Shown here piece after piece: positions 1 through 10,722 of a DNA stretch of 64,000 bases. Under the pieces are notes generated by a model. The model did not search any database and was not told the origin of the DNA. It worked only from the letters and a program-made list of their open reading frames with translations. Each line of letters starts with the position of its first letter. Within the stretch, counting starts at the first letter, position 1. Source of the DNA: Acidobacteriaceae bacterium (GTDB taxonomy: Bacteria; Acidobacteriota; Terriglobia; Terriglobales; Acidobacteriaceae); NCBI GenBank assembly GCA_025462885.1, contig JAOAPN010000003.1, positions 62,001 to 126,000 on the forward strand. The letters are read 5' to 3'. The translations under genes were made by a program, and so were the position numbers.

Positions 1-2693
1 GGCGATTGACGGCTGCACGTGGAGTGGCAAGGTTTGTATGGCTGGGCGGTGGTGCTCTCGCCATGGGTTTTGGCATCTGGTCGATGCACTACATCGGCAT
101 GGAAGCATTGCGTCTCCCTGTAGCGGTGCAGTACGACTGGCCTACGGTTCTGCTCTCGATGTTGGCGGCGGTGTTAGCTTCTGCGGTGGCTCTGTTTGTT
201 GTGAGCCGAAAGACGATGGGGCTCGGTGCGGCCGTAGTGGGCAGTCTAGTGATGGGCGGCGGAATCGCTGCGATGCATTACATCGGGATGGAAGCCATGC
301 GGCTGCCCGCTATGTGCATGTATTCTCCTGGACTTGTTGCGCTGTCGATCCTGCTGGCAGTAGTCATATCATTCGTCGCGCTGTGGCTGACGTTCGCGGT
401 GCGAGGACAAGCAACCACCTGGAGCAGGCGCAAGTTTGGCAGCGCATTGCTCATGGGTCTGGCGATTCCTGTGATGCACTACGTAGGGATGGCTGCTGTT
501 AGTTTTATGCCCGCAGAACTCAAAGCGTCGGATCTGACGCACGCGATCCACATCTCGGATATCGGAATTATCGGAATCGCACTCGCCGCGTTGCTGATTC
601 TGGGGCTCGTGTTTGTGATGGCGCTGCTGGACCGTCGGTTTTCTTTACAGGCGCTCGAACTTGAGCTGAGTAAGCAGCATAACCGCATGATGGACGAGAT
701 GAACGCCGAACGGGAGCGAGTCAAGATCGCCGAAGCAGGAAGCAAAGCAAAGAGCGAGTTTCTGGCGAATATGAGCCATGAGATCCGCACTCCTTTGAAC
801 GGCATTATTGGCATGACCGACCTCACGCTGGAGACGGAGCTCACGGCAGAGCAGCGGGACTATCTGGAGACGGTAAAGCTGTCAGCCGACTCGCTACTGA
901 GCGTCATCAACGACATTCTCGACTTCTCGAAGATCGAGGCGGGCAAGGTTGACCTGGAAGAGATCGACTTCGATCTGAACGAGTGCATTGAAGGTGCGCT
1001 GAAGTCGCTTGCGCTGCGGGCAGATGAGAAGGGACTGGAACTGCTGTGCGAGGTGTCGCAAGAATTGTCTGAGCACATGATGGGTGATCCTGGACGACTT
1101 CGACAGATCCTGATCAATCTAGTAGGGAACGCGCTTAAATTTACGATGGAAGGTGAAGTTGGAATAAAGGTCCAGGCTGACCTGGTCGAAGACGACGCGA
1201 CTACGTTGCACTTCATCGTGTCTGACACCGGTGTGGGGATTGCCCCTGGGAAACTGGAGTCGATTTTCGGGTCGTTCAATCAGGCTGACACATCGACGAC
1301 ACGTGAGTTTGGCGGGACTGGCTTGGGCTTGACGATCTCGAAGCACCTCGTCCAGATGATGGGTGGACGCATCTGGGTTGAGAGCGAGTTAGGTGTGGGA
1401 TCGCGTTTTCACTTTACGGTCAGGCTGGGGACGTCTGTTGCCGAGGAATCGGTGGTCGAGAAGACTGCGGCTCCGGCGATCCTGCACGGAGTCAAGGTCC
1501 TGATTGTGGATGACAATCGGACGAACCGGCGAATTCTGGAAGGTCTGGTCAAGCGTTGGGGGATGAATCCGACAGTTGCTTCGGATGGCGAGAAGGCACT
1601 CGTAGAGCTATCGGCGGCGCGAGCGGCCAATGAACCTTACGGGCTGATCCTGACCGATATGCACATGCCGAAGATGGACGGATTTGGCCTCGTCGAAGAG
1701 ATCAAGGGACGCCCGGATCTTTCTACGGCAACGATTATGATGCTGACCTCCGGAGGGCAGAGAGGAGATGCCGCGCGCTGCGAAGAGTTGGGGATCGCAG
1801 CTTATCTATTGAAGCCGGTGCGGCAGTCAGAGTTGAGGCTCGCAATAGCGCGAGTGCTGGACACGAAGGAGCAGGCAGGAGCGATTCCAATGATTACTCA
1901 ATATTCGATGGAGAAGAGCGGTAGCCCAGCCAAGGGGTTGAATATTTTGCTGGCTGAAGACAATCCTGTGAATCAGAAGCTTGCGGTTCGCCTGCTCGAG
2001 AAGCGCGGCCACCGGGTAACGGTTGCGGGCAACGGAAGGCAAGCGCTGTCGGCATTAGAGAAAAAGTCCTACGACTTGGTGCTGATGGACGTGCAGATGC
2101 CTGAAATGGATGGACTGGAGGCGACTATGCTTCTGCGGCAGAGAGAGAAGATCTCCGGAGGACATCAGTCGGTTGTGGCGATGACAGCGCTGGTTATGAA
2201 AGGCGACCGTGAACGCTGCATGGAGGCCGGCATGGACGGCTATCTGACCAAGCCGATTCGTCCGCAGGAGCTTGATGGGGTTCTGGACATTTATGTTGCG
2301 GGAGAGCGAGTTGCAGCGCCGGAAGTAGAGATGGGCGGTTCCCAGGCGGAGCCTGTTGAGCAGGAAGAGCTACTGGAGCGTATCGATGGCGATCGTATCT
2401 TTCTTGCAGAGTTACTCGAAATATTCCGTGGAGACTATCCGGGGCAGATTTTGCTGGCTCGGGAGGCAGTGCAGAAGGGCGATGGACCCGCGTTGCAACG
2501 AGTAGGGCATGCGCTGAAGGGCGCATTGGGAAATCTTGCTGCTCCAGCAGCATCGCGGATCGCAAGCGAGCTTGAGGAGATGGGGAAGAACAGTGACTTG
2601 GCGTTGGCAGAAACCAAGATGAAATCTCTCGACAGCGAAGTCGTTCGAGTGATCGAAACTCTGGACGGGATGTGTCTGGAGGCGATCAAGTGA
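1..2693 (+). CDS. MHYT-domain hybrid sensor histidine kinase (5' truncated by window)
   Basis: Membrane-bound hybrid kinase of a multistep phosphorelay. Residue numbers count from base 6. Three MHYT motifs ([24 protein letters not shown]) lie in paired transmembrane helices over residues 1-215; MHYT domains are thought to bind a metal and sense diatomic gas or redox state. Next come a coiled linker, a HisKA box ([10 protein letters not shown], phospho-His258), an HATPase domain with FGGTGLGL, a first receiver (Asp551 in [11 protein letters not shown]), a second receiver (Asp695 in [11 protein letters not shown]) and a C-terminal Hpt domain (His835 in GHALKGALG). The reading frame is open to base 1 and the first MHYT helix is missing, so the true start lies upstream. 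The stop overlaps the start of the next gene (GTGA), so kinase and response regulator should be co-translated and act together. Confidence 0.93.
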   Translation, partial: RLTAARGVARFVWLGGGALAMGFGIWSMHYIGMEALRLPVAVQYDWPTVLLSMLAAVLASAVALFVVSRKTMGLGAAVVGSLVMGGGIAAMHYIGMEAMRLPAMCMYSPGLVALSILLAVVISFVALWLTFAVRGQATTWSRRKFGSALLMGLAIPVMHYVGMAAVSFMPAELKASDLTHAIHISDIGIIGIALAALLILGLVFVMALLDRRFSLQALELELSKQHNRMMDEMNAERERVKIAEAGSKAKSEFLANMSHEIRTPLNGIIGMTDLTLETELTAEQRDYLETVKLSADSLLSVINDILDFSKIEAGKVDLEEIDFDLNECIEGALKSLALRADEKGLELLCEVSQELSEHMMGDPGRLRQILINLVGNALKFTMEGEVGIKVQADLVEDDATTLHFIVSDTGVGIAPGKLESIFGSFNQADTSTTREFGGTGLGLTISKHLVQMMGGRIWVESELGVGSRFHFTVRLGTSVAEESVVEKTAAPAILHGVKVLIVDDNRTNRRILEGLVKRWGMNPTVASDGEKALVELSAARAANEPYGLILTDMHMPKMDGFGLVEEIKGRPDLSTATIMMLTSGGQRGDAARCEELGIAAYLLKPVRQSELRLAIARVLDTKEQAGAIPMITQYSMEKSGSPAKGLNILLAEDNPVNQKLAVRLLEKRGHRVTVAGNGRQALSALEKKSYDLVLMDVQMPEMDGLEATMLLRQREKISGGHQSVVAMTALVMKGDRERCMEAGMDGYLTKPIRPQELDGVLDIYVAGERVAAPEVEMGGSQAEPVEQEELLERIDGDRIFLAELLEIFRGDYPGQILLAREAVQKGDGPALQRVGHALKGALGNLAAPAASRIASELEEMGKNSDLALAETKMKSLDSEVVRVIETLDGMCLEAIK

Positions 2694-3616
2694 GGATTCT
2701 GGTTGCAGATGATGATCTTGTCTCTCTTCGCCTGATGGAACGGATGTTGCAGAAGAGCGGTTACGAAGTAGTTACAGCCGATAATGGACAGGAGGCTGCC
2801 CGGATTCTGTCCAGAGTGGGCGGCCCTCGACTGGCGTTGATTGACTGGATGATGCCTGGGCTCGATGGTCCAAATGTTTGCCGCGTTATCCGCGACAGGC
2901 ATGACGACTCGTACGTCTACATGGTGCTCCTCACTTCGAAGCAATCGAGCGGAGATGTAGTCCAGGGGCTGGAAGCTGGAGCGGATGATTACCTGACGAA
3001 GCCTTGCCATCCGGCAGAGTTGAGAGCCAGATTGCATACGGGGCGGCGAGTCCTCCAACTGGAAGACAAACTGGTAGAAGCGCGCGAGAAGATGCGCTTC
3101 AAGGCAACGCATGATTCGCTCACTTTATTGTGGGATCGCGGCGGGATTCTTAGCCTGCTGCAAAGCGAGTTGAGCCGGTCGGCGAGAGAGTATTCTCCCG
3201 TGTCGCTTCTGCTTTGCGATGTCGACCATTTCAAGCGTGTGAACGATACCTATGGTCATCAGGTTGGCGATGAGGTGTTGCAGGAGGTTTCCAAACGGCT
3301 TAAGGACGCAGTCCGATCACATGATGCCGTCGGTCGATATGGGGGAGAAGAGTTTCTGATCGTTATGGGTGCGACGGGAACCATAGAACTGCAGGAGCGG
3401 GCGGAGCAGATTCGAAGTGCCATAAGTTGCCTGCCGTTTCTCACCGCCTACGGAATGTTGGAGATATCGATAAGTATCGGCGCGATCACCATTGAGGGAT
3501 GGAACAAATCGGTTTCAATTGAGCCATTTCTAAAAGATGTGGATGATGCGCTGTACCGGGCCAAAGCTGCGGGTCGGGATCGTGTGATCTACACAGTCGC
3601 TTCTACCGCCGCTTAG
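2690..3616 (+). CDS. response regulator with GGDEF diguanylate cyclase output
   Basis: Probable c-di-GMP-synthesising output protein for the kinase upstream. An N-terminal CheY-like receiver has acidic residues at 7-9 and phospho-acceptor Asp52 ([10 protein letters not shown]). A GGDEF domain follows with active-site GGEEF at residues 218-222. RSHD at 209-212 lies exactly five residues before it, matching the RxxD inhibitory I-site, so product inhibition is expected. I chose GTG at 2690 because it makes a 4-bp overlap with the kinase stop and gives the receiver its normal first strand (RILVADDD); an earlier in-frame start at 2672 would only add residues overlapping the kinase. About 308 residues, normal for a WspR/PleD-like REC-GGDEF protein. 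Confidence 0.93.
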   Translation: MRILVADDDLVSLRLMERMLQKSGYEVVTADNGQEAARILSRVGGPRLALIDWMMPGLDGPNVCRVIRDRHDDSYVYMVLLTSKQSSGDVVQGLEAGADDYLTKPCHPAELRARLHTGRRVLQLEDKLVEAREKMRFKATHDSLTLLWDRGGILSLLQSELSRSAREYSPVSLLLCDVDHFKRVNDTYGHQVGDEVLQEVSKRLKDAVRSHDAVGRYGGEEFLIVMGATGTIELQERAEQIRSAISCLPFLTAYGMLEISISIGAITIEGWNKSVSIEPFLKDVDDALYRAKAAGRDRVIYTVASTAA

Positions 3617-3791
3617 GAATTGATTTTTGGCCCTTGCAACGATGGATGCATCTATCTCGCTGCCGCTGGGACCGAGTGAAACTCCGACGTGACCTGGCGG
3701 GCAATCCAGTAGAAGCTTACCGATACCCAGTTCACGGGAGCATATAGACCGGATTGCTACCTGTTCACATTCACCACTAGAATGGGTGCCC

Positions 3792-5108
3792 ATGTCTCTC
3801 GCTGCGTTCGAAATCCTTGAATCGCCACCCACTTCGCACGAAGCCGAGGCTGTAGAGGCAATGGAGGCGCACGTCCAACGGGTCGCGCAGAGTTCTCTGT
3901 TTCTGCGGGCCGATACCCTGCGAAAGCTTCTGCTTTACCTCTGGGCGCACAGAACGGAGGAGATCAGCGAGTATGCCGTTGCAACCGAGGCACTCGGCAG
4001 GCGCTCGGACTTCGATCCAAAGATGGACGCCTCAGCCCGTGTGCAGATCTCCCGCCTGCGTCGGAAGCTTAAAGATTTCTATGAGACAGAGAGCCGCGGG
4101 GACGGTTTTGTTCTCCATATCCCGATGGGAACTCACGTCCTGACGATCATGGAAGGCACTCTCTCCCCGTCGCATTCGCCGCTTCTGCCTGCTGATGTAG
4201 AGCTGGAAACATCATTTCCATGGCGAAGATGGCTGGTCCCCGGTCTCGTGACTGCATGTGTCCTTCTATTAGTAGTGACTGCTTTTCTGATCAGGGATCT
4301 TCGCAAGGCGAAAGCTCTGCCGCTTCGTGCAACGGCCACGCCGACGAACTTCTGGAAAGCTTTTGTCGGCACCGATACCCCGGTAAAGATCATCCTGCCG
4401 ACGCCGGTCTTCTTCACCTTCCCGAACGACGACCAGGTGCACATCCGCGACGTCAGGGTAAATCAATTCCAATTATGGAAGCTGTCGAAGAGCGTATCGG
4501 AGCTGGCCATAACCGATGGCGAGCCAAGACTCGACCACGCCTACACCGTAACCTCCGACACCCTTGCGGCGATCGACCTCACGCGATACCTGGATCGCGT
4601 CGGTTTGGCCGAAAGGGTCGAATTCGGAATCAGCGGTGACTCGACGATGGATCTCCTGGAGAACTCCAGCGTGGTCGTCTTCGGAGCGCATTCCACCCTG
4701 TATCCTTTTCGGGACTACCTCGAGTCGATGAGTTTCACCCTTGGGATGAGTGAAGCATCCGTCTACAATCACCAGCCCGCCAACGGCGAACAAGCCCGAT
4801 ATGACGTACTGCGCCAGGCAATCGGGAGGCAGATTGAGCCCTCCCTTGTGGCAGTCCTCCCTGGCAGGAGCCCGGGCAAGAAGCTTCTCATCCTTCAATC
4901 CCGCCACACGAGTGCGCTGGTCGCGATGATGACCTCAAAGGTCGGCGACAGTCTTTTTCAGAAGATGTACATCGCCCACCAGTCGCCACGATTCTTCGAG
5001 ATGGTGGTGATGAATGAGATTGAGGGCGATCATATCATTCAAAGCTGGCCTGTCGCGATGCACGCCTATACGAAGAATCCGCCCAACGGAGGCGATGTAA
5101 CGCAGTAA
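3792..5108 (+). CDS. membrane-anchored winged-helix regulator
   Basis: Probable one-component transcription regulator tied to the inner membrane. Residues about 20-120 look like a winged-helix DNA-binding domain, with basic stretch ARVQISRLRRKLKDFY and C-terminal wing FVLHIPMGTHVL. A single hydrophobic helix (residues about 147-168, WLVPGLVTACVLLLVVTAFL) is followed by a domain of about 270 residues that would lie in the periplasm. I do not recognise that domain. Acidobacteria often place this architecture next to TonB-receptor loci. The genes downstream (FAD oxidoreductase, TonB receptor) are likely targets. ATG 3792 is preferred over GTG 3786; neither has a clear ribosome binding site. Confidence 0.7.
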   Translation: MSLAAFEILESPPTSHEAEAVEAMEAHVQRVAQSSLFLRADTLRKLLLYLWAHRTEEISEYAVATEALGRRSDFDPKMDASARVQISRLRRKLKDFYETESRGDGFVLHIPMGTHVLTIMEGTLSPSHSPLLPADVELETSFPWRRWLVPGLVTACVLLLVVTAFLIRDLRKAKALPLRATATPTNFWKAFVGTDTPVKIILPTPVFFTFPNDDQVHIRDVRVNQFQLWKLSKSVSELAITDGEPRLDHAYTVTSDTLAAIDLTRYLDRVGLAERVEFGISGDSTMDLLENSSVVVFGAHSTLYPFRDYLESMSFTLGMSEASVYNHQPANGEQARYDVLRQAIGRQIEPSLVAVLPGRSPGKKLLILQSRHTSALVAMMTSKVGDSLFQKMYIAHQSPRFFEMVVMNEIEGDHIIQSWPVAMHAYTKNPPNGGDVTQ

Positions 5109-5160
5109 CATACCTCCGGAAACTGGCGAATGGCATGTGGAACGTGGGATTATCCGCTTC

Positions 5161-6807
5161 ATGTCCAAACGTCTCTTCCCCGGTCGTTCCTTGTCGCCCC
5201 TCGTTCTCGCCTGTTCGCTTTGGACGCCCCTCGCATTCGCCGCTCCGAAGTCTCCGCAAGTCGACCTCGTTGTCTACGGTGGGACGGCTTCTGGTGTGAT
5301 CACAGCCTACTCCGCCGCAAAAGAGGGGCTTCACGTCATTCTTTTGGAGCCACGCAATCACCTCGGTGGGATGGTGACAGGTGGGCTCTCCGCGACGGAC
5401 CTGGGGAGCTTTGAGGTCATCGGCGGATACGCTCGGGACTTCTACACCCAGGCCGCGGCACACTACGACGTCCACACCCTGGCAAAGCACGACGACTGGC
5501 TGTCGGAGCCTCATGTCGGCGAAGAGATCTTCCGCTTCATGCTAAAAGACGCCGGAGTTGAGGTCCGCTTCCACGAAAAGCTGGCTGAACACTCGGGCGT
5601 CACGATGGCCGCAAAGCACGTCACCTCGATCAAGACCATGGACGGCAAGGTCTGGAAGGCGAAGATCTTTGCCGACTGCAGTTATGAGGGCGACGTGATG
5701 GCCCAGGCGGGCGTGAAGTATACCCTCGGTCGCGAGGGGATCGCCGAGTACGGGGAGGAGTTGGCCGGGGTCCGCGCCAAAACCCCCGCTCACCAGTTCA
5801 CCTGGCCTCTGAACGCTTATGACGATCAGCACAAGCTGCTTCCGGAGATCAGTCCCGGCCCGCTCGATGCGCCGGGCAGCGCCGACAAGAAGGTGCAGGC
5901 TTACAACTTCCGCATGATTCTGTCGCACGATCCTGCAAATCAAGTTGCGTACCCGAAGCCCGCGGGCTACGATCCGGCTCGATTCGCCCTGCTGCGCCGC
6001 TACCTGACCGAGTTCGAAAAGAACAAAGGTCGCGCTCCAAACTTCCACGATGTCGCCAACCCGGTCAAAATCCCGAATCAGAAAGCAGACTTCAACAACA
6101 ACGGGCCGGTCTCGACCGACTACATCGGCCGCACCTGGGACTACCCGGACGGATCCTACGCCACGAAGCAGAGGATCTGGGATGACACCGCCCAGTACAC
6201 CCAGGCCTTCTTCTACTTCCTCGCTCACGACCCAAGCGTACCGCCGAGTCTGCAGAAGGAAGTGAACGAGTGGGGTCTCTCGAAAGATGAGTTCCAGGAT
6301 AACGGCTACTTCCCGAATCAGCTCTACATCCGCGAAGGCCGCAGAATGGTTGGCGTCTACGTGATGCGCCAGGCCGACCTGCAGACGACCCGGACCAAGC
6401 CTGATTCGATCGGCATGGGCTCCTACCAGAGCGACTCGCACAACATCCAGCGCGTCGCACGAGAGGACGGAACTGCAACCAACGAGGGTGACGTCCAGGT
6501 CGCCGTGAAGCCGTACGAGATCCCCCTGGGAGTTCTCCTCCCGCAGAAAGAACAGGTCGAGAATCTGCTGGTTCCCGTCTGCCTTTCGGCCTCCCACGTG
6601 GCCTACTCCTCGGTTCGAATGGAGCCGCAGTACATGATCATCGGCCAGGCCGCGGGTGTGGTTGCAAGCCTCGCAATTCAGCACGGTACAGCCGTGCAGG
6701 ATGTCAGCGTATCCGCTCTCCAGGAAAAGCTTCACGCTCACAAGGCGGTCCTCAACCTGCAGGACGCGGAAGCAAATCCAAAGGCCCCGAAAGGCAGCCG
6801 GAACTAA
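5161..6807 (+). CDS. exported FAD-dependent oxidoreductase (FAD_oxidored family)
   Basis: Secreted or periplasmic flavoprotein. A signal peptide (residues 1-27, ending PLAFA/APK) precedes a Rossmann FAD-binding start DLVVYGGTASGVITAYSAA, an acidic strand end (ILLEP) and the LGGMVTGGLSATDLG segment typical of the FAD_oxidored family (PF12831-like). The C-terminal YMIIGQAAGVVASLA closes the FAD-binding fold. Length about 548 residues is normal. Substrate is unknown; relatives sit in carbohydrate-degradation loci of Acidobacteria, Planctomycetes and Bacteroidetes. It lies 52 bp after the membrane regulator and upstream of a TonB receptor, so a role in using an imported glycan or metabolite is inferred. 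ATG 5161 was chosen over GTG 5137 because it starts directly at the signal peptide. Confidence 0.82.
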   Translation: MSKRLFPGRSLSPLVLACSLWTPLAFAAPKSPQVDLVVYGGTASGVITAYSAAKEGLHVILLEPRNHLGGMVTGGLSATDLGSFEVIGGYARDFYTQAAAHYDVHTLAKHDDWLSEPHVGEEIFRFMLKDAGVEVRFHEKLAEHSGVTMAAKHVTSIKTMDGKVWKAKIFADCSYEGDVMAQAGVKYTLGREGIAEYGEELAGVRAKTPAHQFTWPLNAYDDQHKLLPEISPGPLDAPGSADKKVQAYNFRMILSHDPANQVAYPKPAGYDPARFALLRRYLTEFEKNKGRAPNFHDVANPVKIPNQKADFNNNGPVSTDYIGRTWDYPDGSYATKQRIWDDTAQYTQAFFYFLAHDPSVPPSLQKEVNEWGLSKDEFQDNGYFPNQLYIREGRRMVGVYVMRQADLQTTRTKPDSIGMGSYQSDSHNIQRVAREDGTATNEGDVQVAVKPYEIPLGVLLPQKEQVENLLVPVCLSASHVAYSSVRMEPQYMIIGQAAGVVASLAIQHGTAVQDVSVSALQEKLHAHKAVLNLQDAEANPKAPKGSRN

Positions 6808-6853
6808 CTTCTTTTTACCCTACATCATGAAGGCTCTAAGTGGCTCATTCAAC

Positions 6854-6872
6854 TACGTAACAGCGTTACGTA
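6854..6872. promoter_or_regulatory. palindromic operator candidate upstream of TonB receptor
   Basis: A perfect inverted repeat TACGTAAC-AGC-GTTACGTA (8-bp arms, 3-bp centre) sits about 130 bp before the TonB receptor start and 47 bp after the oxidoreductase stop. No run of T follows, so it is unlikely to be a terminator. Its size and symmetry fit a dimeric regulator site, perhaps for the membrane-anchored winged-helix protein upstream. Confidence 0.45.
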
Positions 6873-7005
6873 ACCGCCTGACACTGGACTACAGATCGGG
6901 TAACGGACCAGACTGCGGCAATCTAAATTCTCCCAGAATTCGGACTTCGCGGCGCACGCGTCGATCCGGAGCGACTCACACCATCACTACTCAATGAGGC
7001 CTCTC

Positions 7006-10000
7006 ATGTACAACTTCAAAAACACGACCGAAGAAGATTCAAAGCCTGCGTCGAACAGGTTCAAGTCAAAGAGCCGAAGCTTGGCAATCGTACTTTCGCT
7101 CCTCCTCATGCTGCCTATCCTCCTCTTGTTTTCGAGGCCGCTCCTGGCTCAGGCCGCGAACGGTTCCATCAACGGTAGAGTCACGGATGGCACCGGTGCA
7201 CTGCTCCCCGAAACCAATGTCACTCTGACCCGAAGCGATACCGGACTGGTCCTCAAGTCCGTGACCAACGGTGATGGCTTTTACAGCTTTCCTTCCCTTC
7301 AGACCGGACCCTTTGCCATCGAGGTCGGTCGCCCCGGTTTTAAATCCTCCAAGGCGACCATTACGCTTGCCGTAGACCAGACGGCACAGATCGATCTCAA
7401 ACTGGAACTTGGCAGCGCAAACGAGAGCGTGACGATCGAGGCCGACTCCACCGCCCAGTTGGACACGCAGGATTCCAATCTCTCTTATACGGTCGGAGCG
7501 GCGCAGGTCTCAGACCTGCCTCTGAATGGGCGTAATCCGTATGGCCTCGCAGCACTGGCTCCAGGCATCGTCGCCGGGACCGGCTTCGGTGCAGGTGTCA
7601 GCACGCAGCGCGGAGCGGTTGTAGCTGCTGGCACGAATAACTTTCAATCGAACGGCGGTCTCGGTGGATCGAACGAGATCATGCTGGACGGCGTCTCCAT
7701 CATCGTCTGCTGCCAGGGCCAACCGCCGCTGCCGCCATCAGTCGAAGTGGTAGACCAGTTCAAAGTTCTGACCTCCGTTCCGCCAGCCCAGTTCGGTCGC
7801 TCCAGCGGAGCCATTCTGAACATCGTCACCAAGACCGGCACCAACAGTCTGCATGGCGACCTCTATGAGTTCTTCCGCAACGAAAAGCTCGATGCCGCGA
7901 CCTTCTTCACCAAGCGCAATGGCATCCCGCCGATCCCGGGGCATAGCGACTTTCGCTCGCCACACAAGTTCAATCAGTACGGCGGCTTCGTCAGCGGACC
8001 GGTCTTCATTCCCAAACTCTACGACGGCCGGAATAAGACCTTCTTCACCTTCGGATACGAAGGCCAGCGCAACGTCACCAGCCAATACAACACGACCACA
8101 GTACCAACGGTCTTGATGCGCCAGGGCATCTTTACCGAAGCCCCGGCCCTTATCTACGATCCCTTCAACGTAGCGACCGCCGGTTCAACAACGACCCGCC
8201 AGCCCCTGGCTGCCACGTGCATCGGAAGCACCTGCTACCCCGCAGGTCGGGCCGTTCCAACGATCAATCCAGTCGCCGCGAAGCTGCTCCCCTTGGTGCC
8301 CCTGCCAAACGCTTCCGGCGTCAACAATAACTACAGCTACTCCCAGGGAAAATCGGACCAGGTCGACCAATATAACTTTCGTGTCGACGAAAATTGGAGC
8401 AGCCGAAATCGGACCTTCGTACGCGGCACTCGCGACGTAAACAACCATCACGAAAACGATCTCTTCAATCAGGCCAGCGGTCCCAACGGCATCAATCAAA
8501 AGCTAACGGCGTATCTGTTTGGGTTGGGCCACACCTGGACCGTCTCGCCGACATTCCTGCTGCAGTTCACCTACGGATTCGGCTACCAGAAAAACTTCCA
8601 GATCCCGCAGAACTTCGGCGCCGACGCAGGCCAGTACGGCTTCTCCAGCAACTTCCTCTCGCAGCAGCAGCGGGCCGGCCTGCCGCTCATTCAGATCAGC
8701 GGAACCCAACTGCAACAGATCGGCAACGCGGCGAATGCGAACTTCTTCATCCACTACACGCATGTACTGGATCTCTCCGCCACAATACAGCGTGGCAAAC
8801 ACAGCATCACCGCCGGATACGACGGACGCTACATCATCGAAAACGAACAGAGCGTCGGCAACCCGCTAGGCACTCTGTCGTTCGACTCCACTCAGACCAA
8901 CGGACCGAACCCCAGCGCCGCTGTCCCCAATGGACAGAGCCAGTTCGATTCCTTTGCCTCATTCCTGCTCGGCACCCCGGCTTCATCAAGCCTCCAGCGG
9001 CAGGCGACGATCGCCTTCACCCAGCCCTACAACGCCATCTTTGTGCAGGATGACTGGCGCATCCGCTCCAACCTCACCCTCAATCTGGGCGTCCGCTACG
9101 ACATCGAAATGGGCTTCCGCGAACGCTATAACCGCTGGGCCGACTTCGATCCAAATGCGGTCAACCCTTACTCCGCCGCCACGCGCCTCCCGTTTACCGG
9201 CGGTGCGCAGTACCTCGGCGTCAACGGCAATCCGGGCCGCACCTGGAAGACCCAGTACAAAGACGTCGCCCCCCGTGTCGGCTTCTCCTGGAGCCCAAAT
9301 CCGACCACCGTCGTCCGCGGCGGCTACGGCATTCTCTTCCTTCCAACATCAGAGCGTGGCTTCGGCAGCGGCACTCTCGGATTCTCAGTGTCCACTTCGG
9401 TCGTCAATACCTCCAACACGACTCCGGTTAACACCTTCGCCAATCCTTTCACTGCAGGCGTCGCGCTTCCTGCCGGTCCGGCAGCAGGAGTGCAGGCCGG
9501 GACAGGATCAAACGCTGGCGTCCTTCTGTACGACACCCCGGTCTCCTATCAACAGCAGTGGAACGTCGGTATCGAACAACAACTGTCGCCCGGCTTCGTC
9601 TTCAACCTCAACTACGCAGGCAGCCACGGCGTCCATCTGCCAGTCAGTGGACGTCCCAACGACCTGCAGCCTCGCTACTATGGCGCACCGGGAGATCCCT
9701 CACAGATCGCCTTCCTGCAAGCGAGCGTGCCCAATCCCTTTGCCGGAACCGTAACCACCGGATCACTAGCCGCCCCGACGGTACAGCGCGTACAACTGCT
9801 CTCCGCCTTTCCCCAGTACATCTCGAACACGGCACTCTCAAACACCTCGCTAACCTATAACTTCAACGGGATTGGATCAGCCTCGTTCAATGCCATGCAG
9901 GCTGGGCTCAGCTATCGCAAGGGTAAGAATCTGACTGGGTCGGTCTTCTACACCTTCTCCAAGTTGCTGGGGAATGTCAGCGATCTCACCAACGGCTTCC

Positions 10001-10647
10001 TCAACCCGGCCGGCGCACCAACCTTCCAGAGCTACTACTTCTTCGATAGCGCCCACGAACGTTCCAACCTGGCGACAGACATACCGCACCGCATCGTCGG
10101 CAGCTTCATCTATACCATTCCCTTCGGACGCGGACAGCGCTTCGGCGGCAACATTCCGAAGTGGGCCGACGAGTTCGTGGGCGGATGGAAGCTAAACGGC
10201 ATAGGATCGGTGCAGTCCGGCAACCCGCTCTCCTTCTCGGAGACAGGGACCCAGGCCTTCGCAGGCTCACGGCCAACCTACGTCTCGGGAGTCAATCCGC
10301 TCACAACGGGCTCGACCCACGGACGCCTTGGCGGAGTCGGTCAATCGCAGAACTACTTCAACTCCGGCGCCTACCGTCTCAGCCGCGCATTTGAACTAGG
10401 CAACGTACCTCGCTCCGCATCGCTCACCCGCTCCCCACTCAGCTTCCAGAATGATCTCTCTGCAATCAAGGACTTCAACATCCACGAGTCGATCAAACTG
10501 CAGTTCCGCCTCGAAGCCTTCAACCTATTAAACCGCGTCCAGTTTGGTATTCCCAACACCATCGTCGGATCGCCAACCTTTGGTTTCATCACCACTCAGG
10601 CTAACCTGCCAAGGAACGTTCAGGCCGCCCTGAAGCTGTACTTCTAG
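7006..10647 (+). CDS. TonB-dependent receptor, Oar-like
   Basis: Outer-membrane energised transporter of about 1213 residues. A long N-terminal signal segment (hydrophobic core AIVLSLLLMLPILLLF, cleavage near LLAQA) leads into a carboxypeptidase-regulatory-like beta-sandwich (GSINGRVTDGTGALLPETNV), then a plug domain (VSDLPLNGRNPYGLAAL, GGLGGSNEIMLDGV), then a large beta barrel ending in an aromatic residue (ALKLYF), as expected for outer-membrane insertion. This Oar-like type is greatly expanded in Acidobacteria and is thought to import oligosaccharides, peptides or other large substrates; the cargo here is unknown. ATG 7006 has GAGG six bases upstream, whereas ATG 6994 has no ribosome binding site. 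A terminator hairpin follows the stop. Confidence 0.92.
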   Translation: MYNFKNTTEEDSKPASNRFKSKSRSLAIVLSLLLMLPILLLFSRPLLAQAANGSINGRVTDGTGALLPETNVTLTRSDTGLVLKSVTNGDGFYSFPSLQTGPFAIEVGRPGFKSSKATITLAVDQTAQIDLKLELGSANESVTIEADSTAQLDTQDSNLSYTVGAAQVSDLPLNGRNPYGLAALAPGIVAGTGFGAGVSTQRGAVVAAGTNNFQSNGGLGGSNEIMLDGVSIIVCCQGQPPLPPSVEVVDQFKVLTSVPPAQFGRSSGAILNIVTKTGTNSLHGDLYEFFRNEKLDAATFFTKRNGIPPIPGHSDFRSPHKFNQYGGFVSGPVFIPKLYDGRNKTFFTFGYEGQRNVTSQYNTTTVPTVLMRQGIFTEAPALIYDPFNVATAGSTTTRQPLAATCIGSTCYPAGRAVPTINPVAAKLLPLVPLPNASGVNNNYSYSQGKSDQVDQYNFRVDENWSSRNRTFVRGTRDVNNHHENDLFNQASGPNGINQKLTAYLFGLGHTWTVSPTFLLQFTYGFGYQKNFQIPQNFGADAGQYGFSSNFLSQQQRAGLPLIQISGTQLQQIGNAANANFFIHYTHVLDLSATIQRGKHSITAGYDGRYIIENEQSVGNPLGTLSFDSTQTNGPNPSAAVPNGQSQFDSFASFLLGTPASSSLQRQATIAFTQPYNAIFVQDDWRIRSNLTLNLGVRYDIEMGFRERYNRWADFDPNAVNPYSAATRLPFTGGAQYLGVNGNPGRTWKTQYKDVAPRVGFSWSPNPTTVVRGGYGILFLPTSERGFGSGTLGFSVSTSVVNTSNTTPVNTFANPFTAGVALPAGPAAGVQAGTGSNAGVLLYDTPVSYQQQWNVGIEQQLSPGFVFNLNYAGSHGVHLPVSGRPNDLQPRYYGAPGDPSQIAFLQASVPNPFAGTVTTGSLAAPTVQRVQLLSAFPQYISNTALSNTSLTYNFNGIGSASFNAMQAGLSYRKGKNLTGSVFYTFSKLLGNVSDLTNGFLNPAGAPTFQSYYFFDSAHERSNLATDIPHRIVGSFIYTIPFGRGQRFGGNIPKWADEFVGGWKLNGIGSVQSGNPLSFSETGTQAFAGSRPTYVSGVNPLTTGSTHGRLGGVGQSQNYFNSGAYRLSRAFELGNVPRSASLTRSPLSFQNDLSAIKDFNIHESIKLQFRLEAFNLLNRVQFGIPNTIVGSPTFGFITTQANLPRNVQAALKLYF

Positions 10648-10660
10648 GACGCACTTGGGA

Positions 10661-10690
10661 TACGGGCTGGCCGTCAAAAGCCAGCCCGTA
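10661..10690. terminator. hairpin after TonB receptor
   Basis: A perfect 11-bp stem (TACGGGCTGGC / GCCAGCCCGTA) with an 8-base loop lies 13 bp after the TonB receptor stop and 32 bp past the end of the convergent SGNH gene. It lacks a strong T-run on either side, so it may work as a weak bidirectional terminator. Confidence 0.65.
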
Positions 10691-10722
10691 CTGCTGACAA
10701 TTTACATCCCGTCACAGACAGC

